Of a stretch of 64,000 nucleotides of DNA, positions 17,620 through 27,766 are shown in pieces. Location of the stretch: contig NZ_JABFMP010000014.1 in assembly GCF_013359595.1 (NCBI RefSeq), forward strand, positions 86,805 through 150,804, written 5' to 3'. This DNA is from Pseudomonas sp. C1C7. Lineage in GTDB: Bacteria > Pseudomonadota > Gammaproteobacteria > Pseudomonadales > Pseudomonadaceae. The number at the start of each line of letters is the position of its first letter. Positions within the stretch are counted from its first letter, which is position 1. The notes beneath the pieces are model-generated. The model did no database searches. It worked only from the letters and a program-made list of their open reading frames with translations, and was not told the DNA's origin. A program made the position numbers and the translations under genes.

Positions 17620-19101
17620 TCAGGCGATAGCGCCCAGCAGCTTTTCCCACTCTTTGTTTTCTTTCTTCGACACGCCGCCCAGCAGGTCGATCGCCTGGCG
17701 CAAGCGGAAACGGGTCAGGTCCGGGCCAAGGATTTCCATCGCATCGAGCACCGATACCGAGCTGGCCTGCCCGGTGATCGCGGCGAACATCAGCGGCATG
17801 GCATCGCGCAGCTTCAGTTGCAGGGACTCGACCACCGCCTGAATCGTCGCGGTGATGCTGTCCTTTTCCCACTGACGCAGGCTTTCGAGCTTCCAGAGGA
17901 TCAGCTGCATCAGCTGACGCACCTGATCGCCCGAGAGCTTCTTGGATTCGAACAGGCTGGCATCCGGGTTCACGCCACCGGCGAAGAAGAAGCCGGCCAG
18001 CGGTGCGACCTGGCTGAAGGTTTCAACCCGACCCTGCACGTGCGGCGCGATCTTCATCATGTATTCGCAATTGAATGCCCACTTCTGCACCCGTGCGGCG
18101 AACTCTTCCACCGGCAGGTCGCGCAGCCACTGGCCGTTGAGCCAGGACAGCTTCTCGATGTCGAAAATCGGCCCACCCAGGGACACGCGCTTGAGGTCGA
18201 AGTTGTCGACCATTTCCTGCAGCGAGAACTTCTCGCGCTCGTCCGGCATCGACCAGCCCATGCGGCCCAGGTAGTTGAGCATGGCCTCGGGCATGAAGCC
18301 CATGCGCTCGTAAAAGGTCACCGACGTCGGGTTCTTGCGCTTGGACAGCTTGCTCTTGTCCGGGTTACGCAGCAGCGGCATGTAGCACAGCTCTGGCTGT
18401 TCCCAGCCGAAGTACTCGTACAAAAGGATCAGTTTCGGTGCCGATGGCAGCCACTCTTCGCCGCGCAGGACGTGGGTGATGCCCATCAGGTGGTCGTCGA
18501 CCACGTTGGCCAGGAAGTAGGTCGGCAGGCCGTCGGTCTTCATCAGGACTTGCATGTCCATGCGATCCCACGGGATTTCAACGTCGCCGCGCAGCATGTC
18601 CGGCACCACGCAGACGCCTTCGGTCGGCACCTTCATGCGGATCACGTGAGGCTCGCCGGCAGCCAGGCGACGGGCCACTTCTTCCTTGGACAGCAGCAAG
18701 GCGCGGCCGTCGTAACGCGGGGTTTCACCGCGGGCCATCTGCTCGGCGCGCATCTGGTCCAGCTCTTCGGCGGTGCAGAAGCACGGGAAGGCATGGCCCA
18801 GGTCGACCAGTTGCTGGCAGTACTTCTGATAAATGTCGCCACGCTCGCTCTGACGGTATGGACCGTGCGGGCCGCCGACGTCCGGGCCTTCGCTCCAGTC
18901 GATGCCCAGCCAGCGCAGTGCGTCGAAGATCTGCTGTTCGGACTCGCGGGTCGAACGCAACTGGTCGGTGTCTTCGATCCGCAGAATGAACTCACCGCCG
19001 TGCTGCTTGGCAAAGCAGTAGTTGAACAATGCGATGTAAGCGGTACCTACGTGGGGATCCCCGGTAGGCGATGGCGCGATGCGAGTGCGGACGGTGGTCA
19101 T
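17620..19101 (-). CDS. gltX: Glutamyl-tRNA synthetase
   Basis: A 493-residue class I aminoacyl-tRNA synthetase that charges tRNA-Glu. The HIGH-type motif reads [21 protein letters not shown] (about residues 5-25), [13 protein letters not shown] follows, and the KMSKS-type motif is [13 protein letters not shown] (about residues 238-250). The start at 19101 ([10 protein letters not shown]) gives the family length; the in-frame extension to 19137 has no homology. It is followed by two tRNA-Glu genes in the same orientation, although these have their own promoter. Confidence 0.97.
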   Translation of the reverse strand: MTTVRTRIAPSPTGDPHVGTAYIALFNYCFAKQHGGEFILRIEDTDQLRSTRESEQQIFDALRWLGIDWSEGPDVGGPHGPYRQSERGDIYQKYCQQLVDLGHAFPCFCTAEELDQMRAEQMARGETPRYDGRALLLSKEEVARRLAAGEPHVIRMKVPTEGVCVVPDMLRGDVEIPWDRMDMQVLMKTDGLPTYFLANVVDDHLMGITHVLRGEEWLPSAPKLILLYEYFGWEQPELCYMPLLRNPDKSKLSKRKNPTSVTFYERMGFMPEAMLNYLGRMGWSMPDEREKFSLQEMVDNFDLKRVSLGGPIFDIEKLSWLNGQWLRDLPVEEFAARVQKWAFNCEYMMKIAPHVQGRVETFSQVAPLAGFFFAGGVNPDASLFESKKLSGDQVRQLMQLILWKLESLRQWEKDSITATIQAVVESLQLKLRDAMPLMFAAITGQASSVSVLDAMEILGPDLTRFRLRQAIDLLGGVSKKENKEWEKLLGAIA

Positions 19102-19333
19102 GGCATGTCTCGAAAAGAATGAAAAGCAAAGAAACAATCAAGCCGCGAATGGTAACAGGCGACACCCGCCCCGCTCCAGCGAACAGGGCATTTAAGCCAA
19201 GGTTGCGTCTGGAACGCCCGTATCACGCGGTGAATGACCGAATATCAAGGGATGGCATTTACCGCTTGTCGGCTTCATGCCAGATTCACCTGCTGATAAC
19301 TTTCCTTACATATTCTCGACTACAGTTTGCCCC

Positions 19334-20422
19334 ATGCCTGCCCAACTCAAGCGTCGCCTGTCCGTTTTCCTGCTGCTCGTCCTGCTGATCGCCGGGGGCT
19401 TCTTCGCCCATTGGTTCTTCAAGGGGCGTTTTTATGAAAGCACCGACAACGCGTATGTCCAGGGCGAGATCACCCGCGTATCCAGCCAACTGGGGGCGCG
19501 CATCGATCAGGTGCTGGTGCAGGACAACCAGCACGTCGAGAAAGGCCAACTGTTGATCCGGCTCGAAGGCGATGATTTCCGCCTCGCCGTCGACCGCGCC
19601 AACGCCGCCCTCGCCACCCGCCAGGCCGAACGCCTGCAAGCCCAGAGTAAACTGACGCAGCAGTCCAGCCTGATCGCCGCCAGCGATGCCCAGGTCGCCT
19701 CCACCCAGGCCAGCCTCGGCCGTTCGCAGATTGACCTCGCCCGCGCGCAAACCCTGCGCAAACCCGGCTACGTCTCGGAAGAACGGGTGACCACCCTCTC
19801 CGCCGACAACCACATTGCCCAGTCGCAGTTGAGCAAGGCCCAGGCCGATGCCCAGGGCCAGCGCCAGCAGGTCAATGCGCTGACCGCCGACATCAAGCGC
19901 CTGGACGCGCAGATCGCCAACGCCAAGGCCGATCTGGCCCAGGCCGAGCTGAACCTGACCCGCAGCGAAATCCATGCACCGATCAGCGGGCTGATCGGCC
20001 AGCGTGCGGCCCGCGAAGGCCAGTACGTGCAGGCCGGCGCCTACCTGCTGTCGATCGTGCCCGATGAAGACATCTGGATTCAGGCCAACTTCAAGGAAAC
20101 CCAGATCGGCCACATGCAGCCCGGACAGAAAGCCGAACTGGTCTTCGACGCCTATGGCGACACGCCGATCGAAGCCCGGGTCGACAGCCTGTTCGCCGCC
20201 TCGGGCGCGCAGTTCAGCCTGTTGCCGCCGGACAATGCCACCGGCAACTTCACCAAGGTCGTGCAAAGGATTCCGGTCAAGCTGACCTTCGCCGCCGACA
20301 ATCCGCTGCGCGGCAAGATCCGCCCGGGCATGTCGGTGACCGCCACCGTCAATATCAAGGACGCCCCTGAAACCGTCGCGCCCAAGGTAAGCAGCAAAGA
20401 CAGCGCTGACGATGGCCGGTGA
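19334..20422 (+). CDS. emrA: Membrane fusion protein of an EmrAB-type efflux pump
   Basis: A 362-residue HlyD-family periplasmic adaptor. One N-terminal membrane helix (LSVFLLLVLLIAGGFFAHWF) is followed by the lipoyl half-motif FYESTDNAYVQGEITRVSS, a long Ala/Gln-rich coiled coil (about residues 90-195) and the second lipoyl half APISGLIGQRAAREGQYVQAG. It would link the inner-membrane MFS pump to an outer-membrane channel, which is not encoded here. The start at 19334 places the membrane helix near the N terminus; an ATG 57 bp upstream is possible. The 3' end overlaps the pump gene by 11 bp. Confidence 0.88.
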   Translation: MPAQLKRRLSVFLLLVLLIAGGFFAHWFFKGRFYESTDNAYVQGEITRVSSQLGARIDQVLVQDNQHVEKGQLLIRLEGDDFRLAVDRANAALATRQAERLQAQSKLTQQSSLIAASDAQVASTQASLGRSQIDLARAQTLRKPGYVSEERVTTLSADNHIAQSQLSKAQADAQGQRQQVNALTADIKRLDAQIANAKADLAQAELNLTRSEIHAPISGLIGQRAAREGQYVQAGAYLLSIVPDEDIWIQANFKETQIGHMQPGQKAELVFDAYGDTPIEARVDSLFAASGAQFSLLPPDNATGNFTKVVQRIPVKLTFAADNPLRGKIRPGMSVTATVNIKDAPETVAPKVSSKDSADDGR

Positions 20423-21962
20423 CCAGCTGATCCGCCCGGTCGGGGAACCGACCCGGCGGGACTGGATCGCGGTAATGAGCGTGATGCTCGGCGCCTTCAT
20501 GGCCGTGCTCGATATCCAGATCACCAATTCCTCGCTCAAGGACATCCAGGGTGCGTTGTCGGCCACCCTGGAAGAAGGCTCGTGGATCTCCACCTCTTAT
20601 TTGGTGGCGGAAATCATCATGATCCCACTCACCGCCTGGCTGGTGCAGCTGCTGTCGGCGCGGCGGCTGGCTGTCTGGGTGTCATTGGGGTTTCTGGTCG
20701 CCTCGCTGCTGTGTTCCATGGCCTGGAGCCTGGAAAGCATGATCGTCTTCCGTGCGCTCCAGGGCTTTACCGGCGGCGCGCTGATCCCGCTGGCGTTTAC
20801 CCTGACCCTGATCAAACTGCCCGAGCATCACCGCGCCAAGGGCATGGCGATGTTCGCCATGACCGCCACTTTCGCCCCTTCCATCGGCCCGACCCTCGGC
20901 GGCTGGCTGACTGAAAACTGGGGCTGGGAATACATCTTCTACATCAACATTCCGCCCGGTCTGATCATGATCGCCGGCCTGATGTACGGTCTGGAGAAGA
21001 AGGAAGCGCACTGGGAATTGCTGAAAAGCACCGACTACGCCGGCATTGTCACCCTCGGCGTCGGCCTGGGCTGCCTGCAGGTGTTTCTGGAGGAAGGCCA
21101 TCGCAAGGACTGGCTCGAATCGGACCTGATCGTCACCCTCGGCAGCATCGCTCTGATCAGCCTGATCACCTTTGTGATCGTGCAGTTTTCCAAGCCCAAT
21201 CCGCTGATCAACCTGGGCATCCTGGGCAATCGCAACTTCGGGCTGTCGAGTATTTCCAGTATCGGGATGGGGGTCGGGCTGTACGGTTCGATCTATCTGC
21301 TGCCGCTGTACCTGGCGCAGATCCAGAACTACAACGCCCTGCAGATCGGCGAAGTGATCATGTGGATGGGCGTGCCCCAGCTGTTTCTGATTCCGCTGGT
21401 GCCGAAGCTGATGAAGTACATCTCGCCGAAATGGCTGTGCACGGTGGGTTTCGGCCTGTTCGGCCTGGCGAGTTTCTCTTCCGGGGTGCTGAACCCGGAT
21501 TTCGCCGGGCCGCAGTTCAATCAGATCCAGATCATCCGGGCCCTGGGCCAGCCGCTGATCATGGTCACCATCTCACTGATCGCCACGGCCTACATCCTGC
21601 CCCAGGATGCGGGCTCGGCGTCGAGCCTGTTCAACATCCTGCGCAACCTGGGCGGCGCCATCGGCATCGCCCTCCTCGCCACCTTGCTGGATGCGCGGAC
21701 CAAGACTTACTTCGATTACTTGCGCGAGTCCATCGTGCCCAGCAATCCGCAGGTGGCCGAGCGCCTGGCGTCATTGACCGACAAGCTGGGCAATGAGAAT
21801 GCGGCGTTGGCCAAGCTCAGTGAGATTGCCCATCAGCAGGCGTCGATCATGGCCTACAACGATGCGTTTCATTTTGTCGGGATTGCGCTGGGGATCAGCA
21901 TGGTGGCGGTGTTGTTGACCAGGACATTGCCGGCGGGGCTGAAGGCTGGGGAGGCTCACTGA
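20412..21962 (+). CDS. emrB: DHA2-family MFS multidrug efflux transporter
   Basis: A 516-residue inner-membrane drug:proton antiporter with about 14 membrane helices. Visible DHA2 marks include MLGAFMAVLDIQITNSSLKD in TM1, the EGSWISTSYLVAEII loop, FRALQGFTGGALIPLAFTL, the motif-C-like MTATFAPSIGPTLGGWLTE, and DAGSASSLFNILRNLGGAIG. It overlaps the adaptor gene, so the two are translationally coupled. The substrates are likely hydrophobic toxic compounds. A REP pair follows. Confidence 0.9.
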   Translation: MAGDQLIRPVGEPTRRDWIAVMSVMLGAFMAVLDIQITNSSLKDIQGALSATLEEGSWISTSYLVAEIIMIPLTAWLVQLLSARRLAVWVSLGFLVASLLCSMAWSLESMIVFRALQGFTGGALIPLAFTLTLIKLPEHHRAKGMAMFAMTATFAPSIGPTLGGWLTENWGWEYIFYINIPPGLIMIAGLMYGLEKKEAHWELLKSTDYAGIVTLGVGLGCLQVFLEEGHRKDWLESDLIVTLGSIALISLITFVIVQFSKPNPLINLGILGNRNFGLSSISSIGMGVGLYGSIYLLPLYLAQIQNYNALQIGEVIMWMGVPQLFLIPLVPKLMKYISPKWLCTVGFGLFGLASFSSGVLNPDFAGPQFNQIQIIRALGQPLIMVTISLIATAYILPQDAGSASSLFNILRNLGGAIGIALLATLLDARTKTYFDYLRESIVPSNPQVAERLASLTDKLGNENAALAKLSEIAHQQASIMAYNDAFHFVGIALGISMVAVLLTRTLPAGLKAGEAH

Positions 21963-21980
21963 GTTTTGTGCCGCCTTCAA

Positions 21981-22085
21981 TGGCCTCTTCGCGGGCAAGC
22001 CCGCTCCCACAAGGTTTGAAGGTGTTCATCTATTTTGTGTACACCATCAGACCCTGTGGGAGCGGGCTTGCCCGCGAAGAGGCCA
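21981..22085. repeat. REP-type inverted pair
   Basis: TGGCCTCTTCGCGGGCAAGC followed by CCGCTCCCACA is matched by the exact complementary arms ending GAAGAGGCCA, with about 40 bp between them. It lies between the convergent pump and uvrB genes and may act as a transcript end. Confidence 0.85.
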
Positions 22086-22103
22086 GCAGGAACAGCACAA
22101 AAA

Positions 22104-24119
22104 TCAGGCTGTGATCAACCGCTCCCGCAACTTGGCAATCTCATCGCGCATCTGCGCCGCCGCTTCGAACTCCAGATCCCGCGCCAGCTGATACATCTTC
22201 TCTTCCAGCGCCTTGATCCGCTTGGTGATCTCACCCGGCGAGCGCAATTGCGCTTCGTATTTGGCGTTTTCCTCGGCGGCCTTGGCCATGCCCTTGCGCT
22301 TCTTGCTGCGCGAGCCCGGCACGGTGGCGCCTTCCATGATGTCGGCGACGTCCTTTTTCACCCCTTTGGGAACGATGCCATGGGCCTCGTTGAAGGCAAT
22401 CTGCTTCTCGCGTCGGCGTTCGGTTTCGCCGATGGCCCGTTCCATGGAACCGGTCATGTTGTCGGCATACAGAATCGCCCGGCCGTTGAGGTTACGGGCG
22501 GCGCGGCCGATGGTCTGGATCAGCGAGCGCTCGGAGCGCAGGAAGCCTTCCTTGTCCGCGTCGAGGATCGCCACCAGCGACACTTCCGGCATGTCCAGGC
22601 CTTCGCGCAGCAGGTTGATCCCCACCAGCACATCGAAGGTGCCCAGGCGCAGGTCGCGGATGATCTCGACCCGCTCCACGGTATCGATATCCGAGTGCAG
22701 GTAGCGCACGCGCACACCGTGATCGGCCAGGTAATCGGTCAGGTCTTCGGCCATGCGCTTGGTCAGCGTGGTGACCAGCACCCGCTCCTCGACCGCCACG
22801 CGCTTGGTGATTTCCGACAGCAAATCGTCGACCTGGGTCAGTGCCGGGCGAATCTCCACCTGCGGGTCCACCAGGCCGGTCGGACGCACCACCATGTCGA
22901 TGACGCGCCCGGCGTGCTCGGCTTCATAGTTGCCCGGGGTCGCCGAGACGAAAATGGTCTGCGGGCTCACCCCTTCCCATTCGTCGAAGCGCATGGGCCG
23001 GTTGTCCAGCGCCGAAGGCAGGCGGAAGCCGTATTCCACCAGGGTCTCCTTACGCGAGCGGTCGCCTTTATACATGGCGCCGACCTGCGGCACGCTGACG
23101 TGGGATTCGTCGATCACCAGCAAGGCGTCAGCCGGCAGGTAGTCGTAGAGCGTCGGCGGCGCCGCCCCAGCCGGACGTCCGGACAGGTAGCGCGAGTAGT
23201 TTTCGATGCCGTTGCAGTAACCCAGTTCGAGGATCATCTCCAGGTCGAAACGGGTGCGCTGCTCCAAGCGCTGGGCTTCCACCAGTTTGTTGTTGGAACG
23301 CAGGTATTCCAGGCGCTCCTGCAACTCGACTTTGATGCCCTCCACCGCATCGAGCAGGGTTTCCCGTGGGGTCACGTAGTGGCTTTTCGGATAGAAGGTG
23401 AAGCGCGGCAGTTTGCGCAGGACTTCGCCGGTCAACGGATCGAACGCGGAAATGCTTTCCACCTCGTCATCGAACAGTTCGATGCGGATCGCTTCGAAGT
23501 CCGATTCCGCCGGGTGGATATCGATCACGTCGCCGCGCACGCGGAACGTCGCGCGAGCGAAATCCATGTCGTTGCGGGTGTATTGCAGGTCGGCGAGGCG
23601 TCGCAGCAGCGCGCGCTGATCGAGCTTGTCGCCGCGATCCACGTGCAACACCATCTTCAGGTAGGTTTCCGGACTGCCCAGACCGTAGATGCAGGACACC
23701 GTGGTGACGATGATGGCGTCCTTGCGCTCCAGCAGGGCCTTGGTCGCGGACAGACGCATCTGCTCGATGTGGTCGTTGATCGAGGCGTCCTTCTCGATGA
23801 AGGTGTCCGAGGACGGCACATACGCTTCCGGCTGGTAGTAGTCGTAGTAGGACACGAAGTACTCGACGGCGTTGTTCGGGAAAAACGACTTGAACTCGCC
23901 GTACAACTGCGCCGCCAGGGTCTTGTTCGGCGCCAGCACCAGGGTCGGACGCTGCACCTGGGCGATCACGTTGGCGATGCTGAAGGTCTTGCCCGAACCG
24001 GTCACACCGAGCAGCGTCTGGTGGGCCAGCCCCGCCTCGATGCCCTCGACCATCAGGCGAATGGCTTCCGGCTGATCGCCGGCGGGCGCGAAACGGGTGA
24101 CTAGCTCAAATTCGGACAT
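22104..24119 (-). CDS. uvrB: Excinuclease ABC subunit B
   Basis: A 671-residue nucleotide-excision repair helicase-like subunit. The Walker A is [16 protein letters not shown] (about residues 38-53), the beta-hairpin is [21 protein letters not shown], and the DEAD-like box is [10 protein letters not shown]. Motif VI is [17 protein letters not shown], and the C-terminal UVR motif ([22 protein letters not shown]) binds UvrC. The ATG at 24119 gives [10 protein letters not shown]. Its neighbours gltX, emrAB and the aminotransferase match conserved Pseudomonas order. Confidence 0.98.
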   Translation of the reverse strand: MSEFELVTRFAPAGDQPEAIRLMVEGIEAGLAHQTLLGVTGSGKTFSIANVIAQVQRPTLVLAPNKTLAAQLYGEFKSFFPNNAVEYFVSYYDYYQPEAYVPSSDTFIEKDASINDHIEQMRLSATKALLERKDAIIVTTVSCIYGLGSPETYLKMVLHVDRGDKLDQRALLRRLADLQYTRNDMDFARATFRVRGDVIDIHPAESDFEAIRIELFDDEVESISAFDPLTGEVLRKLPRFTFYPKSHYVTPRETLLDAVEGIKVELQERLEYLRSNNKLVEAQRLEQRTRFDLEMILELGYCNGIENYSRYLSGRPAGAAPPTLYDYLPADALLVIDESHVSVPQVGAMYKGDRSRKETLVEYGFRLPSALDNRPMRFDEWEGVSPQTIFVSATPGNYEAEHAGRVIDMVVRPTGLVDPQVEIRPALTQVDDLLSEITKRVAVEERVLVTTLTKRMAEDLTDYLADHGVRVRYLHSDIDTVERVEIIRDLRLGTFDVLVGINLLREGLDMPEVSLVAILDADKEGFLRSERSLIQTIGRAARNLNGRAILYADNMTGSMERAIGETERRREKQIAFNEAHGIVPKGVKKDVADIMEGATVPGSRSKKRKGMAKAAEENAKYEAQLRSPGEITKRIKALEEKMYQLARDLEFEAAAQMRDEIAKLRERLITA

Positions 24120-24358
24120 CAATGATCTCTCTGTTCTCGGCGCAACCGGCAGGAACGGGAAGGCCGCAAACGACGCGCGTCGCCGCAGGAAAAAGCTGGA
24201 TTGTGCTCAATGTGGAGCCGATTGCCATCGCTTTCAAGGCAAACGTCCTACGTCCCTTGAAGTCTTTGATTACACCAATCGACTAACGGTCGAAAAATAA
24301 TCGGAAAAACTTGGGTTAAAAACCGAATAGTCTGTCGCCATCGATGGAAGATGACCTC

Positions 24359-24364
24359 TATACT
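24359..24364 (+). promoter_or_regulatory. Candidate -10 box for the aminotransferase gene
   Basis: TATACT at 24359-24364 has TCGCCA 18 bp upstream (24335-24340), a modest sigma70 match. It would give a leader of about 77 nt. The rest of the 328-bp gap between uvrB and this gene shows nothing else that I recognise. Confidence 0.4.
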
Positions 24365-24447
24365 AGCTCCCCGTTTGTGCACCGCTCTAGTGCATTCGGC
24401 TGGAGCGCCACACGTCCCTCCACTCTCCATTCAGAGCCGCCGCAAAA

Positions 24448-25644
24448 ATGAGCCTGTTCTCCGCTGTCGAAATGGCACCCCGCGATCCAATCCTGGGCCT
24501 CAACGAAGCATTCAACGCCGATACCCGTACCGACAAGGTCAATCTGGGGGTAGGTGTTTACTGCAACGAGGAGGGGCGAATTCCACTTTTGCGCGCCGTT
24601 GTCGAAGCCGAGACGATTCGCGTCGCTCAACACGCTTCGCGTGGCTACCTGCCAATCGACGGTATCGCTGCCTACGACCAGGCCGTGCAAAAGCTGCTGT
24701 TCGGCAATGATTCGCCACTGATCGCTGCTGGCCGCGTGGTCACCACCCAGGCCGTCGGCGGTACCGGCGCACTGAAAATCGGTGCCGACTTCCTCAAGCA
24801 ACTGCTGCCGAACGCCGTCGTGGCCATCAGCGACCCGAGCTGGGAAAACCACCGCGCGCTGTTCGAAACCGCCGGCTTCCCGGTGCAGAACTACCGCTAC
24901 TACGACGCCGCGACCCACGACGTGAACCGCGCCGGCCTGCTGGAAGACCTGAACGCGCTGCCGAACGGCTCGATCATCGTGCTGCACGCCTGCTGCCACA
25001 ACCCGACCGGCGTCGACCTGAGCCCGGCGGACTGGAAAAACGTTCTGGAAGCCGTGAAAGCCAAGGGTCACGTGCCGTTCCTCGACATGGCCTACCAGGG
25101 CTTTGGCGATGGCATCGACGAAGACGCCGCCGCCGTGCGCCTGTTCGCCGAGTCGGGCCTGACCTTCTTCGTGTCCAGCTCGTTCTCCAAATCCTTCTCG
25201 CTGTACGGCGAGCGCGTTGGCGCCCTGTCGATCGTCAGCGAATCGAAAGAAGAAAGCGCGCGCGTGCTGTCGCAGGTCAAGCGTGTGATCCGCACCAACT
25301 ACTCCAACCCGCCGACCCATGGTGCAAGCATCGTCGCGGCCGTGCTGAACAGCCCGGAACTGCGCGCCCAGTGGGAAGCCGAACTGGCTGAAATGCGCCT
25401 GCGCATCAAGGGCATGCGTACCCAGATGGTCGACCTGCTGGCGAAAAACGCGCCGCAGCGCGATTTCAGCTTCGTCGGTCGCCAGCGCGGCATGTTCTCC
25501 TACTCCGGCCTGTCCGTTGAACAGGTTCACCGCCTGCGCAACGAGTTCGGCATCTACGCCCTGGACACCGGCCGCATCTGCGTGGCCGCGCTGAACCAGA
25601 GCAACATCAAAGTCGTGACGGATGCGATCGTTCAGGTGATCTGA
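24448..25644 (+). CDS. Aromatic amino acid aminotransferase (TyrB/AspC class)
   Basis: A 398-residue PLP enzyme of aminotransferase class I subgroup Ia. The start SLFSAVEMAPRDPILGLNEA, the block LHACCHNPTGVDLS, and the PLP-lysine region SSSFSKSFSLYGERVGAL (about residues 248-265) are characteristic, as is the C-terminal GMFSYSGLSVEQV...GRICVAALN. Such enzymes transaminate aromatic amino acids and aspartate with 2-oxoglutarate. It diverges from uvrB as in P. aeruginosa and is followed by a strong terminator. Confidence 0.9.
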   Translation: MSLFSAVEMAPRDPILGLNEAFNADTRTDKVNLGVGVYCNEEGRIPLLRAVVEAETIRVAQHASRGYLPIDGIAAYDQAVQKLLFGNDSPLIAAGRVVTTQAVGGTGALKIGADFLKQLLPNAVVAISDPSWENHRALFETAGFPVQNYRYYDAATHDVNRAGLLEDLNALPNGSIIVLHACCHNPTGVDLSPADWKNVLEAVKAKGHVPFLDMAYQGFGDGIDEDAAAVRLFAESGLTFFVSSSFSKSFSLYGERVGALSIVSESKEESARVLSQVKRVIRTNYSNPPTHGASIVAAVLNSPELRAQWEAELAEMRLRIKGMRTQMVDLLAKNAPQRDFSFVGRQRGMFSYSGLSVEQVHRLRNEFGIYALDTGRICVAALNQSNIKVVTDAIVQVI

Positions 25645-25660
25645 ACCGCAGCTTGAGACG

Positions 25661-25692
25661 AAAAACGGGAAGCCAGCCGGCTTCCCGTTTTT
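25661..25692 (+). terminator. Intrinsic terminator after the aminotransferase
   Basis: The stem CGGGAAGCC/GGCTTCCCG has a 4-nt loop, flanked by A5 and T5. It lies 16 bp after the stop codon. Confidence 0.9.
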
Positions 25693-25810
25693 ATTTGTGG
25701 CAGATAAATCTCAAGACAGCGCCTGCGCCCACTAAACTCCACAGCAATTCAATGTCGCACCGCCGCTCCCACAAGTTTGTGTACACCCCGAAATTCTTGC
25801 GAGAACCCCT

Positions 25811-26020
25811 ATGAAAAACGACAACCTGCGCGCCGACCGCGATGATCTGGACGATCTGGACGACTTCACCCCCCGCACCCCGACCAAACGCGGCGGCAAC
25901 CTGGTCATGCAAGTGGCGACCGGCGTGTTTCTCGGCGGCCTGGCGCTGTGGCTGGTGCAACTGGGCGCCACGGCGCTTTACGCGAAACTGATGATGGCCA
26001 CCATTACCTTCGGCGGTTAG
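25811..26020 (+). CDS. Small single-pass membrane protein, unknown function
   Basis: A 69-residue protein. Its N terminus is acidic with a repeated DDLDDLDDF run (about residues 11-19). A basic TKRGG patch and one hydrophobic segment (LVMQVATGVFLGGLALWLVQLGATALY, about residues 31-57) follow, suggesting a single inner-membrane helix with a cytoplasmic acidic tail. GAGAA precedes the ATG. I do not recognise a named family. It stands alone between the aminotransferase terminator and tRNA-Asn. Confidence 0.6.
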   Translation: MKNDNLRADRDDLDDLDDFTPRTPTKRGGNLVMQVATGVFLGGLALWLVQLGATALYAKLMMATITFGG

Positions 26021-26131
26021 GCCGGTTGTGCGGCCGTCAATCGCCGATAAACCACCGCCTGTCCCGTGAAATCCGTCCGATTGCTATCTGACGCTTGACT
26101 TCTCTTTTTGAATCAGTAACATAGCCGGCAT

Positions 26132-26207
<76 letters not shown>

Positions 26208-26211
26208 GATC

Positions 26212-26239
26212 AAAAAACCCGCCTTATGGCGGGTTTTTT
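26212..26239 (+). terminator. Intrinsic terminator after tRNA-Asn
   Basis: CCCGCC/GGCGGG stem with a TTAT loop, flanked by A6 and T6. The flanks make it usable from both strands, including for the AraC gene that ends at 26257. Confidence 0.9.
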
Positions 26240-26256
26240 CGTTTTCGCGTCGCGCT

Positions 26257-27189
26257 TCAGGTATTCAACGGCGACTGCGGTGTGTCCGGGTTGAGTTGCT
26301 GACGGCGAAATTGCCCCGGAGGCTGGCCATGGATCTGACGAAAGCGCCGCGAAAAGTAAGCTTCGTCGGCGAAACCGCACAATCGCGCCACTTCCCCTAC
26401 CGGCCGCGTGCCGTTGAGCAAGTAGTTGCGGGCCGCGTGCATCCGGCGCTCCAGCACCAGCTCGGTAAAGGTCTTGCCGACTTCCTTGCGCAACCAGTGC
26501 GTCAGGTACGTCGGTGACAGGTAGGTCGCGGCGGCGACCTTGATCAGGTTGAGGTCTGGATCGGCGATGTTCTTGCGCAAATATTCGGACATCCGGCTCA
26601 GCGCATCACGCCGGCTGACTTCGGCGGCGTTCTCTTCGGCCAGGCGCTTGAGCGGTTCGGCATACAAGGCACACACGCTTCCCACCAGTTGCAGCAGCAA
26701 ACCCTTGAGCATCTCGCGGGTGCCAAACTGTCGGTTCTCGTCGAGCACGCGCATTTGCTCGATCAAACCGCAGACTTTGCTGAAATCCTCATCGCCGAGT
26801 ACGAAGTCCAGGTGCTCCTGGAAGCGAAATGGCGACAGTTCGGGCGCTAGGAGAATCGACACTTCCTCCAGGTCCATCGGGTCGCACTGCAAGTGCGGCA
26901 GCAGGAAGGTCTGGGAAAAATTGATCACCATGAAATTGCTATCGGCCGGATGCGGAATCACGTGCACCCGATGCGGCAGGATGAAGGCCAGGGTATTGCG
27001 CGGAAACGGACGCTCGACATTGCCGATGTGCTGCACGGTGTCGCCGCCGAGGTTGATCTGAATCTGGAAGTACTCATGACGATGGGGGCTGGTTTCGGCA
27101 CGCCGCCCCTTTTTGTCGCGGATGTAGAAGTCCGTCAGCTCGCTGCGTTGCTGCATGACGTAGGTAGGTACTCGACTCGGTAACGACAT
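26257..27189 (-). CDS. AraC-family regulator divergent from the MFS operon
   Basis: A 310-residue regulator with an N-terminal cupin-like sensing domain (HRHEYFQIQINLGG, then NTLAFILPHRVHVIPHP) and a C-terminal double helix-turn-helix (NLIKVAAATYLSPTYLTHWLRKEVGKTF, then VGEVARLCGFADEAYFSRRFRQIHGQPP). The start at 27189 (MSLPSRVPTY) has GAGGATCC upstream; the 41-residue in-frame extension lacks family similarity. It is transcribed away from the MFS-FAH-SDR-dehydrogenase operon across a 577-bp gap and is the best candidate for its activator. The effector is probably a sugar acid or similar, which is inference. Confidence 0.85.
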   Translation of the reverse strand: MSLPSRVPTYVMQQRSELTDFYIRDKKGRRAETSPHRHEYFQIQINLGGDTVQHIGNVERPFPRNTLAFILPHRVHVIPHPADSNFMVINFSQTFLLPHLQCDPMDLEEVSILLAPELSPFRFQEHLDFVLGDEDFSKVCGLIEQMRVLDENRQFGTREMLKGLLLQLVGSVCALYAEPLKRLAEENAAEVSRRDALSRMSEYLRKNIADPDLNLIKVAAATYLSPTYLTHWLRKEVGKTFTELVLERRMHAARNYLLNGTRPVGEVARLCGFADEAYFSRRFRQIHGQPPGQFRRQQLNPDTPQSPLNT

Positions 27190-27766
27190 CGGCTGAGGAT
27201 CCTCGACAGGTACATGGACAGCTTGTCGCCACACCGCAATGGAGACGACGACGGAGGGATTGTGACGGTGAACCCGGCCACGTTTCAACAACTCATAGGA
27301 TGACACAGGCATCGACGGATAATTTGTATCCGTGAGTGCAACTTTTCCTGTCCAAAAAACCGATCTCGATCATCATTTTTTATTTCAATAAAAACAATAA
27401 GTTAGAAACAATCCAAGACTGAAAGCGTTGGCACACTTTCTTGGACAGGCATATTGATCACGGTTTTCATGCGAAAAAACGATCTAACGCCTCCGTTGAT
27501 TTTTGAAGGTTGTACGACCACTGTGGCAGGCAATGCAGCCCCACCCACCCAAAAACAATCATTAGGTGCGCACATCATGAACCTGCTTTTTCCCCTCGCC
27601 GACCCGCCCGACCTCTCCTTGAATCCGCCTTGCCGGAACATGTCCCCGGACGTCTGACACCGGCTCTCCGCGCCGCTTTTGCAAAACACGCTGTTCCCCA
27701 ACCGGGAGCAACGGGCTCGGCTGCGCGCAGAAATCTCGATTCTTCTAACAATAACGAGGTCTACCC
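27190..27766. other. 577-bp regulatory gap between the AraC gene and the MFS operon
   Basis: No convincing gene is present. The region is AT-rich around 27340-27420 compared with its surroundings and contains the quasi-palindrome GGTTGTACGACC at 27508-27519, described separately. The several short frames here lack ribosome sites and homology. It probably holds the divergent promoters. Confidence 0.5.
27508..27519. promoter_or_regulatory. GntR-like quasi-palindrome upstream of the MFS operon
   Basis: GGTTGTACGACC is symmetric except for one base pair (GGT-T-GTAC-G-ACC). It resembles the GT-N-AC-centred sites of FadR-type GntR regulators. The 9-mer TTGTACGAC recurs in inverted orientation at 33092-33100 upstream of the Nramp-like gene. 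No GntR gene lies in the window. Confidence 0.35.

Noticed and set aside
22035..24104. 689-codon plus-strand open frame opposite uvrB
   Set aside because: It overlaps uvrB fully on the other strand, starts inside a REP element and shows no recognisable domain.
27430..27450. Possible sigma54 promoter (TGGCAC...CTTGG) before the MFS operon
   Set aside because: The GG and GC elements are not at the required 10-bp spacing and the second element is not GC.
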